Part shown: piece by piece, positions 54,490 through 64,000 of the stretch
Layout of the letters: each line of letters starts with the position of its first letter
How positions within the stretch are numbered: the first letter of the stretch is position 1
Assembly (NCBI RefSeq): GCF_035046505.1
Contig: NC_089824.1
Coordinates: 219,922,596-219,986,595 of the forward strand
Reading direction: 5' to 3'
Source of the DNA: Tiliqua scincoides
Lineage: Eukaryota > Chordata > Lepidosauria > Squamata > Scincidae
DNA length: 64,000 nt
Position numbers and translations under genes: made by a program
The notes under the pieces: generated by a model
The model's database searches: none
Told to the model about the DNA's origin: nothing
Seen by the model: only the letters and a program-made list of their open reading frames with translations

Positions 54490-54600
54490 TGTTGCCAACC
54501 GGCCGGAAGAAAACAGTCTTACCACCTCCTCTGCTTTTAACAGCAGCTTCATATGCAGGAACAGGTAGGTGAAGCTTGTCATTAACAGAGAGACAGCTTC
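54490..54600. repeat. GGGTTGCCAAC MITE fragment
   Basis: TGTTGCCAACCGGCCGG, CTTTTAACAGCAGCTTCATA and AGGTGAAGCTTGTCATT are shared with the family at 12510-12915. Confidence 0.4.
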
Positions 54601-54601
54601 A

Positions 54602-54700
54602 GGCTACAATCCTATACACACTTGCCTGAAAATAAGCGCCATTTACTTCAATGGGGTTTACTTTTTGAGTAAATGTACATAGTATTGTGCTGCTGTTAAA
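54602..54700. repeat. Palindromic AGTAAGCCCC-type MITE
   Basis: GGCTACAATCCTATACACAC, CTTGCCTGAAAATAAGCGCC and TTTACTTCAATGGGGTTTAC fit the short family; the right end has decayed. Confidence 0.5.
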
Positions 54701-54774
54701 AGACAGAGGGGCCAGAATTGGTTAAAAGTTGACCACCCAGACAAGGGGTGCCCTGTGTCATATTGTCATGATTA

Positions 54775-54965
54775 TCTTGCATCCCAAGTTTCCTCCAGGG
54801 CTTCAGAGTGACATACATAGTTCCCCCATCTTTTATCCTCTTGGCAACCTTATGAGGTAGCAGAGGTTAGTCTGAGAGAGAACGACCAACACAAGGTCAT
54901 CCAGTAAGCTTTATGAATTCATGTCTCTCCAAGTCCAGCATTTAGGTCACTGCACCTGACTGGCT
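54775..54965 (-). repeat. tRNA-headed SINE, decayed
   Basis: CCTTATGAGGTAGCAGAGG, AAGGTCATCCAGTAAGCTTT and CAGCATTTAGGTCACTGCAC then CTGACTGGCTCT read, in minus sense, as the SINE whose head lies at 8702. Confidence 0.45.
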
Positions 54966-56030
54966 CTAGTACCACCATTTTTTCCTTTTCAGGGTAACTC
55001 CCAGTTCAGCACTACCGCTCTGAAGCATGCTCGTTTTGGAACTGAATATCCACAGTGGCTTTGCAAACAGGGTCTCTGAACAGCAGTCAAGGGATGTAAA
55101 GCTCTCTACAAGAAAATAAAATGTGGGTTTTGAATTGGAACACAACAGAATGGGGAAGGGGAGCCTAGAAACAGTAGCCCTTGGACTGCCCATCATCAAG
55201 CCTGTGACTTGACAACACTGCCAAAAATGTACAGCTTCTGTAATATTGGCTGTTCTTGGGTGCTGCTGGACATAAGCCTTGTATGTCTCATTCAGCTTTG
55301 GGTGTGTTCCTAGTAAATTTTGCCTCTGTGTGTGCTAGAGTATGAAGGCCATCTTGCTGCTCCTCTCACTGGTGTATGTTGTGCAACTCCAGCGGTTCAG
55401 GCCTCCCGATCAGCTGTGAATTGACTGGTTTTGTTGTGTACAGATGTTGTTTGATCTCCAGTGGATTAAAGTGACCACCACGCTGGACAATGTAAACTGA
55501 AGTGTTCTGAATAAACTTTATTTTAATAAGTCTGCTGTCTTTTAAAGCTGGGTCAACATGTACGCAGGAGGCCATTCCCCAATACAAATGAAGTGTTCTG
55601 AATCTGTTGATGGGGAGAGATTTGTCTATGTATGTATTTCACTGGCACCAATCAATCCGATTGCAGTCCTTAGGGGCTTGGGGAGCATGGGGGGAAGAGA
55701 ACAAGGAAAATATGGGACTGCAGGTGAGACAGTCAAAGGAGAGTAACTAGGAATGCTGAGGAGTGAAAAGGGGCTGTCATTCATATTTGATGAAATATCA
55801 GGAAGTTGCTTGGCATGAAAGAGTTAAAATATGTGCCTGTGTGGACTGATGGAGAGGCCACCCACCACCAGCACAAGTAAGTTGGCAGTGGTGGGAGGAT
55901 CAGGGGAGTGACTGGGCTGGGGGAGGGGCAGGTGGGAGGCAGCACAGGGAGGGAGGAGTGAATCCTGGTAGCACTGGTTTGTGCCAGGATCCTATCCCCT
56001 TGCCTTCCTGTTCCCTCTCCCTTACTTTTC
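54966..56030. other. No gene recognised
   Basis: Frames of 62-98 codons without motif. The stretch 55860-55970 is G-rich. Confidence 0.4.
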
Positions 56031-56034
56031 TCAG

Positions 56035-56150
56035 TTTGGTGCCAGCAAAATGGCTGGCACAGGTCCATGGTGACCCATTAGGGAAGCAGAGGCTTACTTC
56101 GAGGAGGCCTCCAGGACTACCCCCCCCCTTTGCAGGATTCAGTGCATTCT
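56035..56150. repeat. Palindromic MITE fragment, longer type
   Basis: GGTGCCAGCAAAATGGCTGG and AGGCCTCCAGGACTACC resemble the family at 49774; the ends are lost. Confidence 0.3.
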
Positions 56151-56478
56151 CATAAGAACATAAGAACAGCCCCACTGGATCAGGCCATAGGCCCATCTAG
56201 TCCAACTTCCTGTATCTCACAGCAGCCCACCAAATGCCCCAAGGAGCACACCAGACAACAAGAGACCTGCAAGGCTTCCTGGGAATTGTAGTTAAGAACA
56301 TAAGAACAGCCCCACTGGATCAGGCCATAGGCCCATCTAGTCCAGCTTCCTGTATCTCACAGCGGCCCACCAAATGCCCCAGGGAGCACACCAGATAACA
56401 AGAGACCTCATCCTGGTGCCCTCCCTTGCATCTGGCATTCTGACATAACCCATTTCTAAAATCAGGAGGTTGCACATT
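56150..56478 (-). repeat. CR1 LINE 3' region with duplicated tail
   Basis: Two tail units (56153-56255 and 56297-56400) joined by the ACTACAATTCCCAGGAAGCC spacer, then more 3'UTR to about 56478. Confidence 0.85.
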
Positions 56479-57140
56479 GGCGTGGCCACTCCATTGGCGT
56501 GGCTGCATCAGAGGGAAAGAGGGTGTAGTTAGGATTTGGTTGAAAATCAAATACTGTAATTAAATAATCTGCAACTCTAGAAATTACCTTTCTCCTATTT
56601 TAAATTTCCTACACTTAGCTTGGAAGTGGAGAGAATGCCACAATTTATTTCATTTTTATTCCGAGTAGGTGGATGACAACAAAACAATAATACAATCATC
56701 TATTAAAATCCAGGATGGCAAAATACAGTTAGCCCAGTGGAGTTTGCTTAAGCCTGCTTAATGGATGTGCAGTATAGTGTGCTGTGATCATCACACCCCT
56801 CCAGCTAGAAAACAGCCAGGAAGCCCAAAATGCATACAATAAATTCTAACAATGAACCAAAATCCCATTTTGGTGAGCCAGTGAGCTATTGATTTAAGAG
56901 TTGCCCTTTTGCTTCAAAAATCTGCTACCCGACCCTACTGAGCTCCCCAATTCCTTTCAAAGAAGCCCAGTGTGATAAACCAAGCTTCTTGTGACCAGCT
57001 TGACATGACTACCAGTAGCTTCCATTTTGAGTTCCAGCAAGGATGCCCTCTCAAGGATAACACCAGGACCAGACAGCAAGGATATAATTACAGAATGTAA
57101 AGTCGGTGGATGCTCACTGTCATACAACACCCTCCAGCTA
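56479..57140. other. No gene recognised
   Basis: Nothing recognised. Confidence 0.35.
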
Positions 57141-57146
57141 CAGATT

Positions 57147-57683
57147 CATAAGAACGTAAGAACAGCCCCACTGGATCAGGCCATAGGCCCATCTAGTCCA
57201 GCTTCCTGTATCTCACAGCGGCCCACCAAATGCCCCAGGGAGCACACCAGATAACAAGAGACCTCATCCTGGTGCCCTCCCTTGCATCTGGCATTCTGAC
57301 ATAACCCATTTCTAAAATCAGGAGGTTGCGCATACACATCATGGCTTGTACCCCATAATGCATTTTTCCTCCAGAAACTTGTCCAATCCCCTTTTAAAGG
57401 CGTCTAGGCTAGACGCCATCACCACATCCTGTGGCAAGGAGTTCCACAGACCAACCACAAGCTGAGTAAAGAAATATTTTCTTTTGTCTGTTCTAACTCT
57501 CCCAACACTCAATTTGAGTGGATGTCCCCTGGTTCTGGTGTTATGTGAGAGTGTAAAGAGCATCTCCCTGTCCATCCCCTGCATAATTTTGTATGTCTCA
57601 ATCATGTCCGTCCCCCCCAGGCGTCTCTTTTCTAGGCTGAAGAGGCCCAAACGCCGTAGCCTTTCCTCATAAGGAAGGTGCCC
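57147..57683 (-). repeat. CR1 LINE, 5'-truncated copy
   Basis: 3'UTR (57147-57335) and an open C-terminal frame (minus, stop near 57339) with [40 protein letters not shown] and FLEEKCIMGYKP. A few residues are missing relative to the other copies near the GTDMIE and GMDREM segments. Confidence 0.87.
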
Positions 57684-57689
57684 AGAAGT

Positions 57690-58860
57690 CCAAGTCCTGG
57701 CAAAACATTGTATCACACATTTGTTTAGACCAGACTTGAGGGCTGTATAAAGGTGGGGAAATTAATCAGGTAAGAAGTTATTCTTCTGGAAAGGGGGGGG
57801 GGGTTGGTTGGTTGTTTATTGCTTACCTGTGTTGCAGCAAGCATTCAGGATGGCAATTGTTATAAATCCTAATAAAATATGTAGTAAAGAGACTCGAGCA
57901 TGTCCCTACAGTGAAGAAATCAGAAGGCCACTTCACTATGTCAATGTCATTGTAAAATCTATATGTGGAAAACCTGCTTGATTGGACCTTATGTTCAAAG
58001 CAAATACATACCTCTTGAGCATGGAACAAAGCGCAGAAAATTCACTGGTGATGCTGATCTAAAACAGAGAGACAACGCCTGCCCTTGTCAAGATGCAGAC
58101 ACTTTAATGGCTGAAGAGGGGTTGTGTGTGTTAAAGAGTAAAATGGTCCTTATATCAGATGCTTCCTGATTTCCTTCCTTCTAGAGAGATGCACACATTG
58201 CATAGTTTTCTTTCATTGAAAAACCTGAAAAGAATTTAACCATTTCTTTTCCTTTTCTTTAAAAAAAACCAAACTTAGTGCAAATTAAACATACACAGCA
58301 CATGGTTTTCCCATTCCAAATGCAAAGAACTCCCAGTCTAGGAAACACAAATTTTGTCTGAGCTAGACACACTAAATGAAAAATAGTCCATTTGTGCCTC
58401 CCCAAGGTCAACAAGGGAAACAAAACGCAATCAGCAGGTGGTTCTCATCCTATATCTGTGAGCTGCAGCCTTTGGATGTTGCATCTACAGGTGGAGTTGC
58501 TGGTGATCTGAAATGAATGGAATTTTAAAGGGCTTAATTTTGGTTGGATTATGGGGGCTCAAGGTGAGTATATTCAAGCTATCAAAGCAGAGGAGAAACT
58601 AGCCTTAAGGAGGAAGCCCCTCCCAGATTAACCCAACCCAATGCCCTCTTTGAAAACTCTGCCCTCTAGGGGCCAGAGATGAAAGGCTTCCCAAAGGACA
58701 GACCACTCCCTACCATCAAGGAAGGAGAAACAAATCCCTTGGCTAAGACATTTTCTACAGGACTTGTAAAGCCTTCCTCTGCAGCAGAAGCCAACCATTG
58801 ACTCCACATGACTCCAACCATTGACTGGCACATGATATACATTAACAATTTTCTCTAGAC
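57690..58860. other. No gene recognised
   Basis: A G-run near 57796. Short frames only. Confidence 0.4.
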
Positions 58861-58874
58861 ACTGTGGTCTAGAT

Positions 58875-59055
58875 CAGGGGTGCTCAAACTTTCAACTTTA
58901 GGGATGCTGGACCTTTAACAAGTGTATAAAAGAGAGAATTTCAGCAGGTGCAGCTTGTCATCCGTGGGATGATAAGTTGCACCTGCTGAAATTCTCTCTT
59001 CTATACACTTGTTAAAGGTCCAGCATCCCTAAAGTTGAAAGTTTGAGCACCCCTG
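58875..59055. mobile_element. hAT MITE, near-perfect 181-bp palindrome
   Basis: Ends CAGGGGTGCTCAAACTTTCA / TGAAAGTTTGAGCACCCCTG, with an exact 8-bp target duplication GTCTAGAT (58867-58874, 59056-59063). The two arms, each about 88 bases, differ at only a few positions and meet at a loop of a few bases near 58966. The small divergence implies a recent insertion. Confidence 0.92.
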
Positions 59056-59079
59056 GTCTAGATTATGTGAGTTAGGCTG

Positions 59080-59158
59080 CAATCCTATTCACACTTACCT
59101 GGGAGTAAACCCCACTGAGTATGATGAAAATAACTTCAGAGTAGACATTCCTAGGATG
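59080..59158. repeat. Palindromic AGTAAGCCCC-type MITE
   Basis: GGCTGCAATCCTATTCACAC, CTGGGAGTAAACCCCACTGA and CAGAGTAGACATTCCTAGGA. Confidence 0.6.
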
Positions 59159-60115
59159 GGGCTCCTAGATGACCTGCCAAACTTAGCAAGAACGGACTAC
59201 CCACTCTTTGAGTCAGGGTATCTAGGACACAAACTCCACTCATGCTTGAAGGGCTGCATGGCAGAAGACAGGCAGCTTGCAGAGGCAGATGCATTCCTCA
59301 CCTTTGCACAAGGCTTCCTTAATCATGTAACCAAAGGGTGGGGTTGAAGCAGCTGCTGAGAAGAGGTTCAGTGATGGCCTCACTCATCGATCTGTCCGCA
59401 GCAGAACTGGATGCCGGACTCTAGGAAAACAGAAGAGGTTGTAGAACAGAAAAGGAGAGTATCAGAGGACATCCTGGGGATCATTTTGAGAAAGTGTGAT
59501 GATGCAACACATGCAAGGGTAGCATTAAAGGACTGGAAGCTAAAAAAGCAGAGGTAGAAGCTGTGCAGTTAACAGCTGCCTTTGCATCCTCTTCACTGGC
59601 ACGTATCTTGAAACTATGAGGACTAGATACACTCTTTTAAAAAAACACAACTCTTAGTGCTGACATACTTTGGAAACAGAGCCAGTCCGCCACATGGTGT
59701 GGTGAAGGGACAACCTGAGGAGGTTAGTCAGCAGAGGTGGTGGATGGCATGCCTTCTCAAAGGGCAGGGGAGGAGGGAAGGGTGGAGCAGTAGACTGGTA
59801 GAGCAGAGTGGAAACTTTACACCTATGGCCAGGTTTGGCAAATGCAGCAGTAGTAAAAAAATGCGTACAAAACTTGGGAAAACCAGGTAAGAACAATGTA
59901 TTGAAGCCCTGAAAATGAACGAAGTTTACAAAATAAATGGGGTCCCTCCAAATGGGTCTGCAAATGAATGGCACAGGATTTAAACGGTCCCCTCAAAAAT
60001 GAAAACAACTCGTTTCCCAAACAGAAAGATGTCTGTGCAGACCCGCCCAGGGGGCTGACCAGTCTTTTCTGCCATTTGTGTGTCCTACCTTCTCCCAAGA
60101 AGCTCAGATATGCAT
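59159..60115. other. No gene recognised
   Basis: A 63-codon + frame (59159-59350) with YPLFESGYLGHKLHSCLKGC has no known family. No splice sites frame it clearly. Confidence 0.35.
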
Positions 60116-60124
60116 GTGTGGGGG

Positions 60125-60444
60125 CAGAGGCATCACTAGAGTTTGTGTCACCCAGTGTGGAGAAGAGGGAGCTGGACAGGGTGGGGAGGGCAGTGACAGG
60201 CAAAACAGGACATGGGGAGTCAAGCAACAGCCAGAAAAGTCTCCAAAGCCCAGGTTTACAGGGTTTCCTGTGTCTTCCCACCTGGTAGACTTGGTCTTGC
60301 AGTCAGTCTAAGGTCTCTCTTTTGCCCTCCACAAGGCCAGTTGAGGTTCCAGGAAATTTCCAGCTCCCCTCCTTTGGAGTCACACCTCCCTGATGGTGTC
60401 ACCCAGTGCAGTTTCCACCCCTGCACCCCCTAGTGGTGCCACTG
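60125..60444. mobile_element. hAT-like element, 320 bp
   Basis: Ends CAGAGGCATCACTAGAG / CCCTAGTGGTGCCACTG, with internal inverted TGTCACCCAGTG copies. The flanks are only partly alike, so the target duplication is uncertain. Confidence 0.5.
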
Positions 60445-60527
60445 TGTAGCAGCACCCAAGGAGCCTCCCATCCCAGCAATGACCAAGCCAAGGCATGCTC
60501 AGCTGCCATAATGACAAGACCCCATGC

Positions 60528-61782
60528 CAGCCATTTTCAACCTTTTTCAGCTCACGGCACACTGTCAAGGCACTAAAATTGCCAGGGCACACCCCCAGTT
60601 TTTTACTGACATTAAATTACTACATTACAATTAATTTTTAATTAATGTAATTAATACAATTTAATTGTTACATGACAAAGGGCACAATCCTAACCAGGTC
60701 TACTCAGAAGTAAGTCCTATTTTGTTCAATGGGGCTTACTCTCAGGAAAGTGTGGTTAGGATTGCAGCCAAAGACTTTGGGGGGAATGTGCCTGTGGGAC
60801 TTACTTATGAGTAGCCATGCCTAGGATTGGGCTTTTGGTTGCACTCCTGTATTTTTCTCAAATACAGGAGCAGGCAATTGGCATTTCTCTCTTCCTCTCC
60901 CCAACCCACCCCCTCCCACAGGCACATTCCCCCCTCACCTCATAATTGCAGTTAGCAGCTCTCCTACTGTCCCTCCCCTCACTGGTCCACACCTTCCAAA
61001 GGTCCAGAATCACTTGCCTCACATCCCCCTCCCCAATTGCCTGCTCCTGTATTTCAGAAAAAAGTGTGACTAGTAGACACTTTGCCCAATCCTAGGCATG
61101 TCTACTCAGAAGTAAGTCCCATTATAGTCAATGGGGCTTACTCCCAGGAAAGTAGGGCTAAGAGGAACTTGAGAGCCCAGCCCAGCCCAGCTCAGGCATG
61201 TCTACTCAGAAGTAAGTTCCAGTATAGTCAATGGGGCTTACTCCCAGGAAAGTATGGATAGGATTGTGGCCCAACGCCCCTCCTCTGAAAGGCAAAGGCA
61301 AGGCAGGGAGGGTCGCTTTGGGGAGCTGCAGGCAACTGTGGCAAGGAAAAGGGACTTTCCTGGGCCCTCAGCCAGCCCATTCTTAGTCTGGTGGCCTCAG
61401 CAGACTTGCTGGCTTCCTACCTGCTTGCCTGCCCCTGGCTTCCTCCTCCTCACTCCGCCCAGACCTCTTCCAGGCTTTTCAGGTTGCCCAATCAGCAGGC
61501 AGGGCAGACAAGCGACGTGATACCCAAGCCTAGGCGTGTCTACTCAGAAGTAAGCCCCATAATAGTCAATGGGGCTTACTCCTAGGTAAAGGAGGATCAG
61601 GTTGAAGCCTTCCTCTCGCTCACAGCAGGAGATGCAAAGCAGCCGATGCTGCTGCCACTTGAGGGTCAAAGCAGCCACTTCTCCCGCCCAGGGCTGCTGC
61701 CTGCCTCCTCTGGCACCGCGGCACACCTGAGACTGCCTTGCGGCACACTAGTGTGCCGTGGCACAGCGGTTGAAAACCGCTG
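60528..61782 (+). mobile_element. hAT non-autonomous element, 1.26 kb, CAGCGGTTTTCAACC termini
   Basis: Ends CAGCCATTTTCAACC / GGTTGAAAACCGCTG, with an exact 8-bp target duplication CCCCATGC (60520-60527, 61783-61790). Near the ends are the AAGGCAC and CGGCACACT motifs of the small MITEs at 10371 and 25774. The interior carries at least five palindromic modules (60679-60768, 60775-60838, 61081-61155, 61196-61272, 61531-61600). No transposase frame is seen. Confidence 0.85.
60679..60768. repeat. Palindromic AGTAAGCCCC module, best-kept copy
   Basis: GGGCACAATCCTAACCAGGT, CTCAGAAGTAAGTCC, TTCAATGGGGCTTACTCTCA and GGTTAGGATTGCAGCC. Inverted ends and an inverted core. Nearly identical to 52246-52335. 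Confidence 0.75.
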
Positions 61783-61799
61783 CCCCATGCGCTCTCAGA

Positions 61800-62730
61800 G
61801 CACTTTTGCAAGCTCCTGAACATGTTTGAAAGTGTCTGGAAACTTTGCCTCATTCGCAGAGTTAGTTCCCAGTTCAGAAAATGTCCTTGAAGATGAAAGG
61901 TGTGGCTCATACTTGAAGCATTGTTAAGACAGGAAGAAGAGAACAGAGCGGCTAAGAATAGTTCCACTGAGAGCCAGTTGCAAGGAGAGGCAGGCCAAGA
62001 AGTTTCCAAATCAAGCACGGGAAAGAAAACCAGATCATCGCTAAGTGGCGTCTTGTTTAACCCTAAATGCAGTTTGGAGAAATAGTGTGGAAGGGCCCCA
62101 AATTGTTATTCTGAAACATCCAGGAGCAGTTTAACATATATGGAATTTTGAGTTTATTGACGCATGAGTGGACCTTTGAAGAACTTTATCCTGTCCCTGC
62201 TGAGACAGCGCTCAGTGGGGTGGGGAGGGTGGGTGGGTAGGGAGGCAGGAGAGGTAAAGCCTTCCCACCAGAGTCCTTCGAAAAGCAGAGCATGTGCACA
62301 GTGTGTGCTTGCACACTTCACTTGGTGCAGTGCTTTCTGAAGACACCCACCACATATCCCTGGCGCTGTGGTGGTTCTGATGCAAGACTGATCTTCTTCC
62401 CCCAGCTGGAGATGCAGCCCTGGCTTTGAGAAGGGCACAGATAACACACCCTGGTTTGCCTGTCACAGATTGTTCATAATGGCCCCATTTCCAACAATAG
62501 GTCTATTTCATCTTCGCCCAGCAGCAATTGCTGCATTTCTTAGCTTCTGCTGTTGCAGGGAGAAAAATGTCTCCCCTCCCAAATTCTCATAAGACTCAGT
62601 GTCAAGGTCACCCAGTGAAAGTGACAGGCAGTAGATTCAGGATAGACAAAGGATTGTAGCACTTCACAGGGTGCATAACACTTGGAGTTTGCTGTCGCAA
62701 CGGGTGGCAATGGCCACCAGCACAGATGGC
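61800..62730. other. No gene recognised
   Basis: Frames of 60-130 codons on both strands show no domain. Confidence 0.4.
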
Positions 62731-62732
62731 TT

Positions 62733-63415
62733 TAAGAACATAAGAGGAGCCCTGCTGGATCAGGCCAAAGGCCCATCTAGTCCACCTTCCTGTATCTCAC
62801 AGCGACCCACCAAATGCCCCAGGGAGCACACAAGACACAACCTGTGTCCTGGTGCCCTCCCCTGCATCTGGCTATCAGAGACAGCCTGCCTCTAAAACCA
62901 AGAGCTTGCACAGACCTACTATGACTTGTAACCCATAAGGAACTTTTCCTCCAGAAATTTGTCCAATCCCCTCTTAAAGGCATCCAGGCAAGATGACACC
63001 ACTACTTCCTGTGGCAAAGAGTTCCACAAACTAATTACATGCTGGGTAAAGAAATATTTTCTTCTGTCTGTCCTAACTCTCCCGACACTCAGCTTTTGTG
63101 GATGTCCCCTGGTTCTGGTGTTATGTGAGAGGGAAAGGAGCGTCTCTTTATCCACTCTGTCCATCCCCTGCATGATTTTGTATTTCTCAATCATGTCCCC
63201 CCCCTCAGACACCTCTTTTCTAGACTGAAGAGGCCCCAAAACCGTAGCCCTTCCTCACAGGGAAGGTGCCCCAGCCCAGGAATCATCTTAGTCGCTCTCT
63301 TTTGCACCTTTTCCATCTCCACTATATCCTTTTTAAGATGTGGCGACCAGAACTGGACGCAATACTCCATGTGTGGCCTTACCATCAATTTGTACAACGA
63401 CATTACAATAGTTAA
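62733..63415 (-). repeat. CR1 LINE, 5'-truncated, diverged copy
   Basis: 3'UTR tail then the C-terminal RT frame: [40 protein letters not shown], then after a frame change [17 protein letters not shown] and FLEEKFLMGYKS. A different, older subfamily than 39339: the tail begins with an AAGAGGAGCCCTGCTGG variant. Confidence 0.85.
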
Positions 63416-63514
63416 AGTAAATCACACTAGTGGCCTGACTCTAACCAGGCATTTCAATAGATAATATGGCAGTGGCTACAAACAGTACAACATTAGCTTG
63501 ATGGTGCCACTGAC
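63416..63514. other. Spacer before the minus-strand candidate exon
   Basis: Would be intron (minus sense, starting GTCAGTGG) if the exon at 63515-63748 is real. Nothing else recognised. Confidence 0.35.
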
Positions 63515-63748
63515 CTGGTTGGCAGCAGATGCCATTCCATTCAGAAGAACGGCACTTCCAACTTCACATTCCCCATTGCTGCCCAGGCCGCCATCCTCCT
63601 TAGCATCTGCCGAGCTGTCCATGACACTAAAGGCTTCTGCAGGAGCTCCCTCTACTTTGGGTTGTCCCAAATCTTGGACAGGCCTGTTCATCATCTCTCC
63701 CAGTGATGCGGGTGAATCAGAGCCTCTCACCGGGAACTCTCCATCGAG
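63515..63748 (-). CDS. Candidate internal coding exon, gene unidentified
   Basis: On the minus strand a long pyrimidine tract (about 63756-63785) ends in GAGCCAG, then an open stretch of exactly 78 codons runs to AACCAG/GTCAGT, a good donor. Both boundaries fall between codons (phase 0-0). The product is acidic and low in hydrophobic residues. It starts LDGEFPVRGSDSPASLG, passes through AFSVMDSSADAKEDGG and ends MASAANQ, which suggests a disordered part of a larger protein. I do not recognise the family. No neighbouring exon of the same gene is visible, so its flanking introns would be large. It could still be a chance open frame, but the phase and both splice sites argue otherwise. Confidence 0.5.
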
Positions 63749-64000
63749 CTGGCTCAAAAAAGGAAAAGAGAAAGGAAAAAAGAGGGCAGGAGGAACAAAG
63801 ACTACTGCAGATCTAGATTTCAGCTCACAAACCAGACATGCCTGTAAATCTAAGTCTCCAGCCCATTAGCAGATGTCATTAAACTGTTCCAGATCTTATT
63901 TTTGAAAATCCAAAGAAAAATCCCTTTGGCAGAAACTGGAATATGGTGTGCATCTAATTGCCTATCTTTGTACATAAGTATGTGCCTGTTTTGGTTGATG
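63749..64000. other. No gene recognised; pyrimidine tract on minus strand
   Basis: A purine-rich stretch on the + strand (63756-63790) is the polypyrimidine tract of the candidate acceptor. The rest is unassigned. Confidence 0.35.

Noticed and set aside
59159-59350. Small protein of 63 residues
   Set aside because: No homology recognised, no clear promoter, and a single short frame is expected by chance at this length.
1-64000. LTR retroelements, other virus-like elements or a CRISPR array
   Set aside because: I saw no long terminal repeats, no gag/pol/env-like frames and no regularly spaced direct repeats. The reverse-transcriptase frames belong to LINEs.

Overview
This window reads as vertebrate nuclear DNA, most likely from a squamate reptile (lizard or gecko type). 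The evidence is the repeat set: CR1/L3-type LINEs that end in a TTCTTATGTTCTTA motif, tRNA-headed SINEs of the Sauria type with a Bov-B-like tail, a 5S rRNA-derived SINE, R4/Dong-like and L1-like LINE remnants, and many small hAT-type elements with 8-bp target duplications. Most of the 64 kb is intergenic or intronic. Nearly all the short open frames are chance or lie inside repeats. I recognise no tRNA gene, CRISPR array, bacterial operon or LTR/virus-like element.

The one gene I can name with confidence is at 51.1-54.0 kb on the + strand: a corticotropin-releasing-hormone-family neuropeptide gene. A CpG-rich promoter carries a near-consensus CRE (51171-51178) and a TATA box (51247-51254). 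A short non-coding exon 1 ends at a good splice donor (51351/51352), a ~1.5-kb intron follows, and exon 2 (from 52859) holds the whole 140-codon precursor. The precursor has a signal peptide, a spacer, a basic cleavage site, a CRH-like peptide and the C-terminal Gly-Lys amidation signal. The peptide is CRH-like but too diverged to be the highly conserved tetrapod CRH1, so the best call is the second CRH paralogue (CRH2), known from several vertebrate classes. Two further candidate coding exons lack identity: 63515-63748 on the - strand (phase 0-0, 78 codons, good splice sites) and, more weakly, 33737-33901 on the + strand.

Repeat layout by region: 2-6 kb, hAT fragments, a tandem CR1-tail array, a Sauria SINE and a CR1 copy; 7-9 kb, palindromic MITEs; 10-11.7 kb, an L1 remnant on the - strand hit by two hAT MITEs; 12-15 kb, MITEs, a young Sauria SINE, a 5S SINE and a tRNA-Ala-like SINE carrying another insertion; 16-24.8 kb, CR1 tails, MITEs, a large foldback and a LINE zinc-knuckle remnant; 25-27 kb, three hAT elements; 29-33.5 kb, old CR1, Sauria SINE, MITEs, CR1; 36-37.9 kb, LINE C-terminus, hAT, 5S SINE; 38.7-40.8 kb, a young CR1 with an open RT frame nested in an older CR1; 41-46.3 kb, hAT, 5S SINE, a Sauria SINE split by a 1.69-kb hAT element, and two LINE remnants; 48-50.3 kb, CR1 tails and MITEs; 51-54 kb, the CRH2-like gene; 54-63.4 kb, MITEs, CR1 copies, a near-perfect 181-bp palindrome and a 1.26-kb hAT element.

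Two repeat relationships stand out. First, the 5S-derived SINE shares its 3' tail with the LINE whose C-terminal frame lies at 36.2 and 45.4 kb, a probable SINE/LINE partnership. Second, one short palindromic module (around AGTAAGCCCCATTGA ... CAATGGGGCTTACT) sits inside hAT elements with three different termini.
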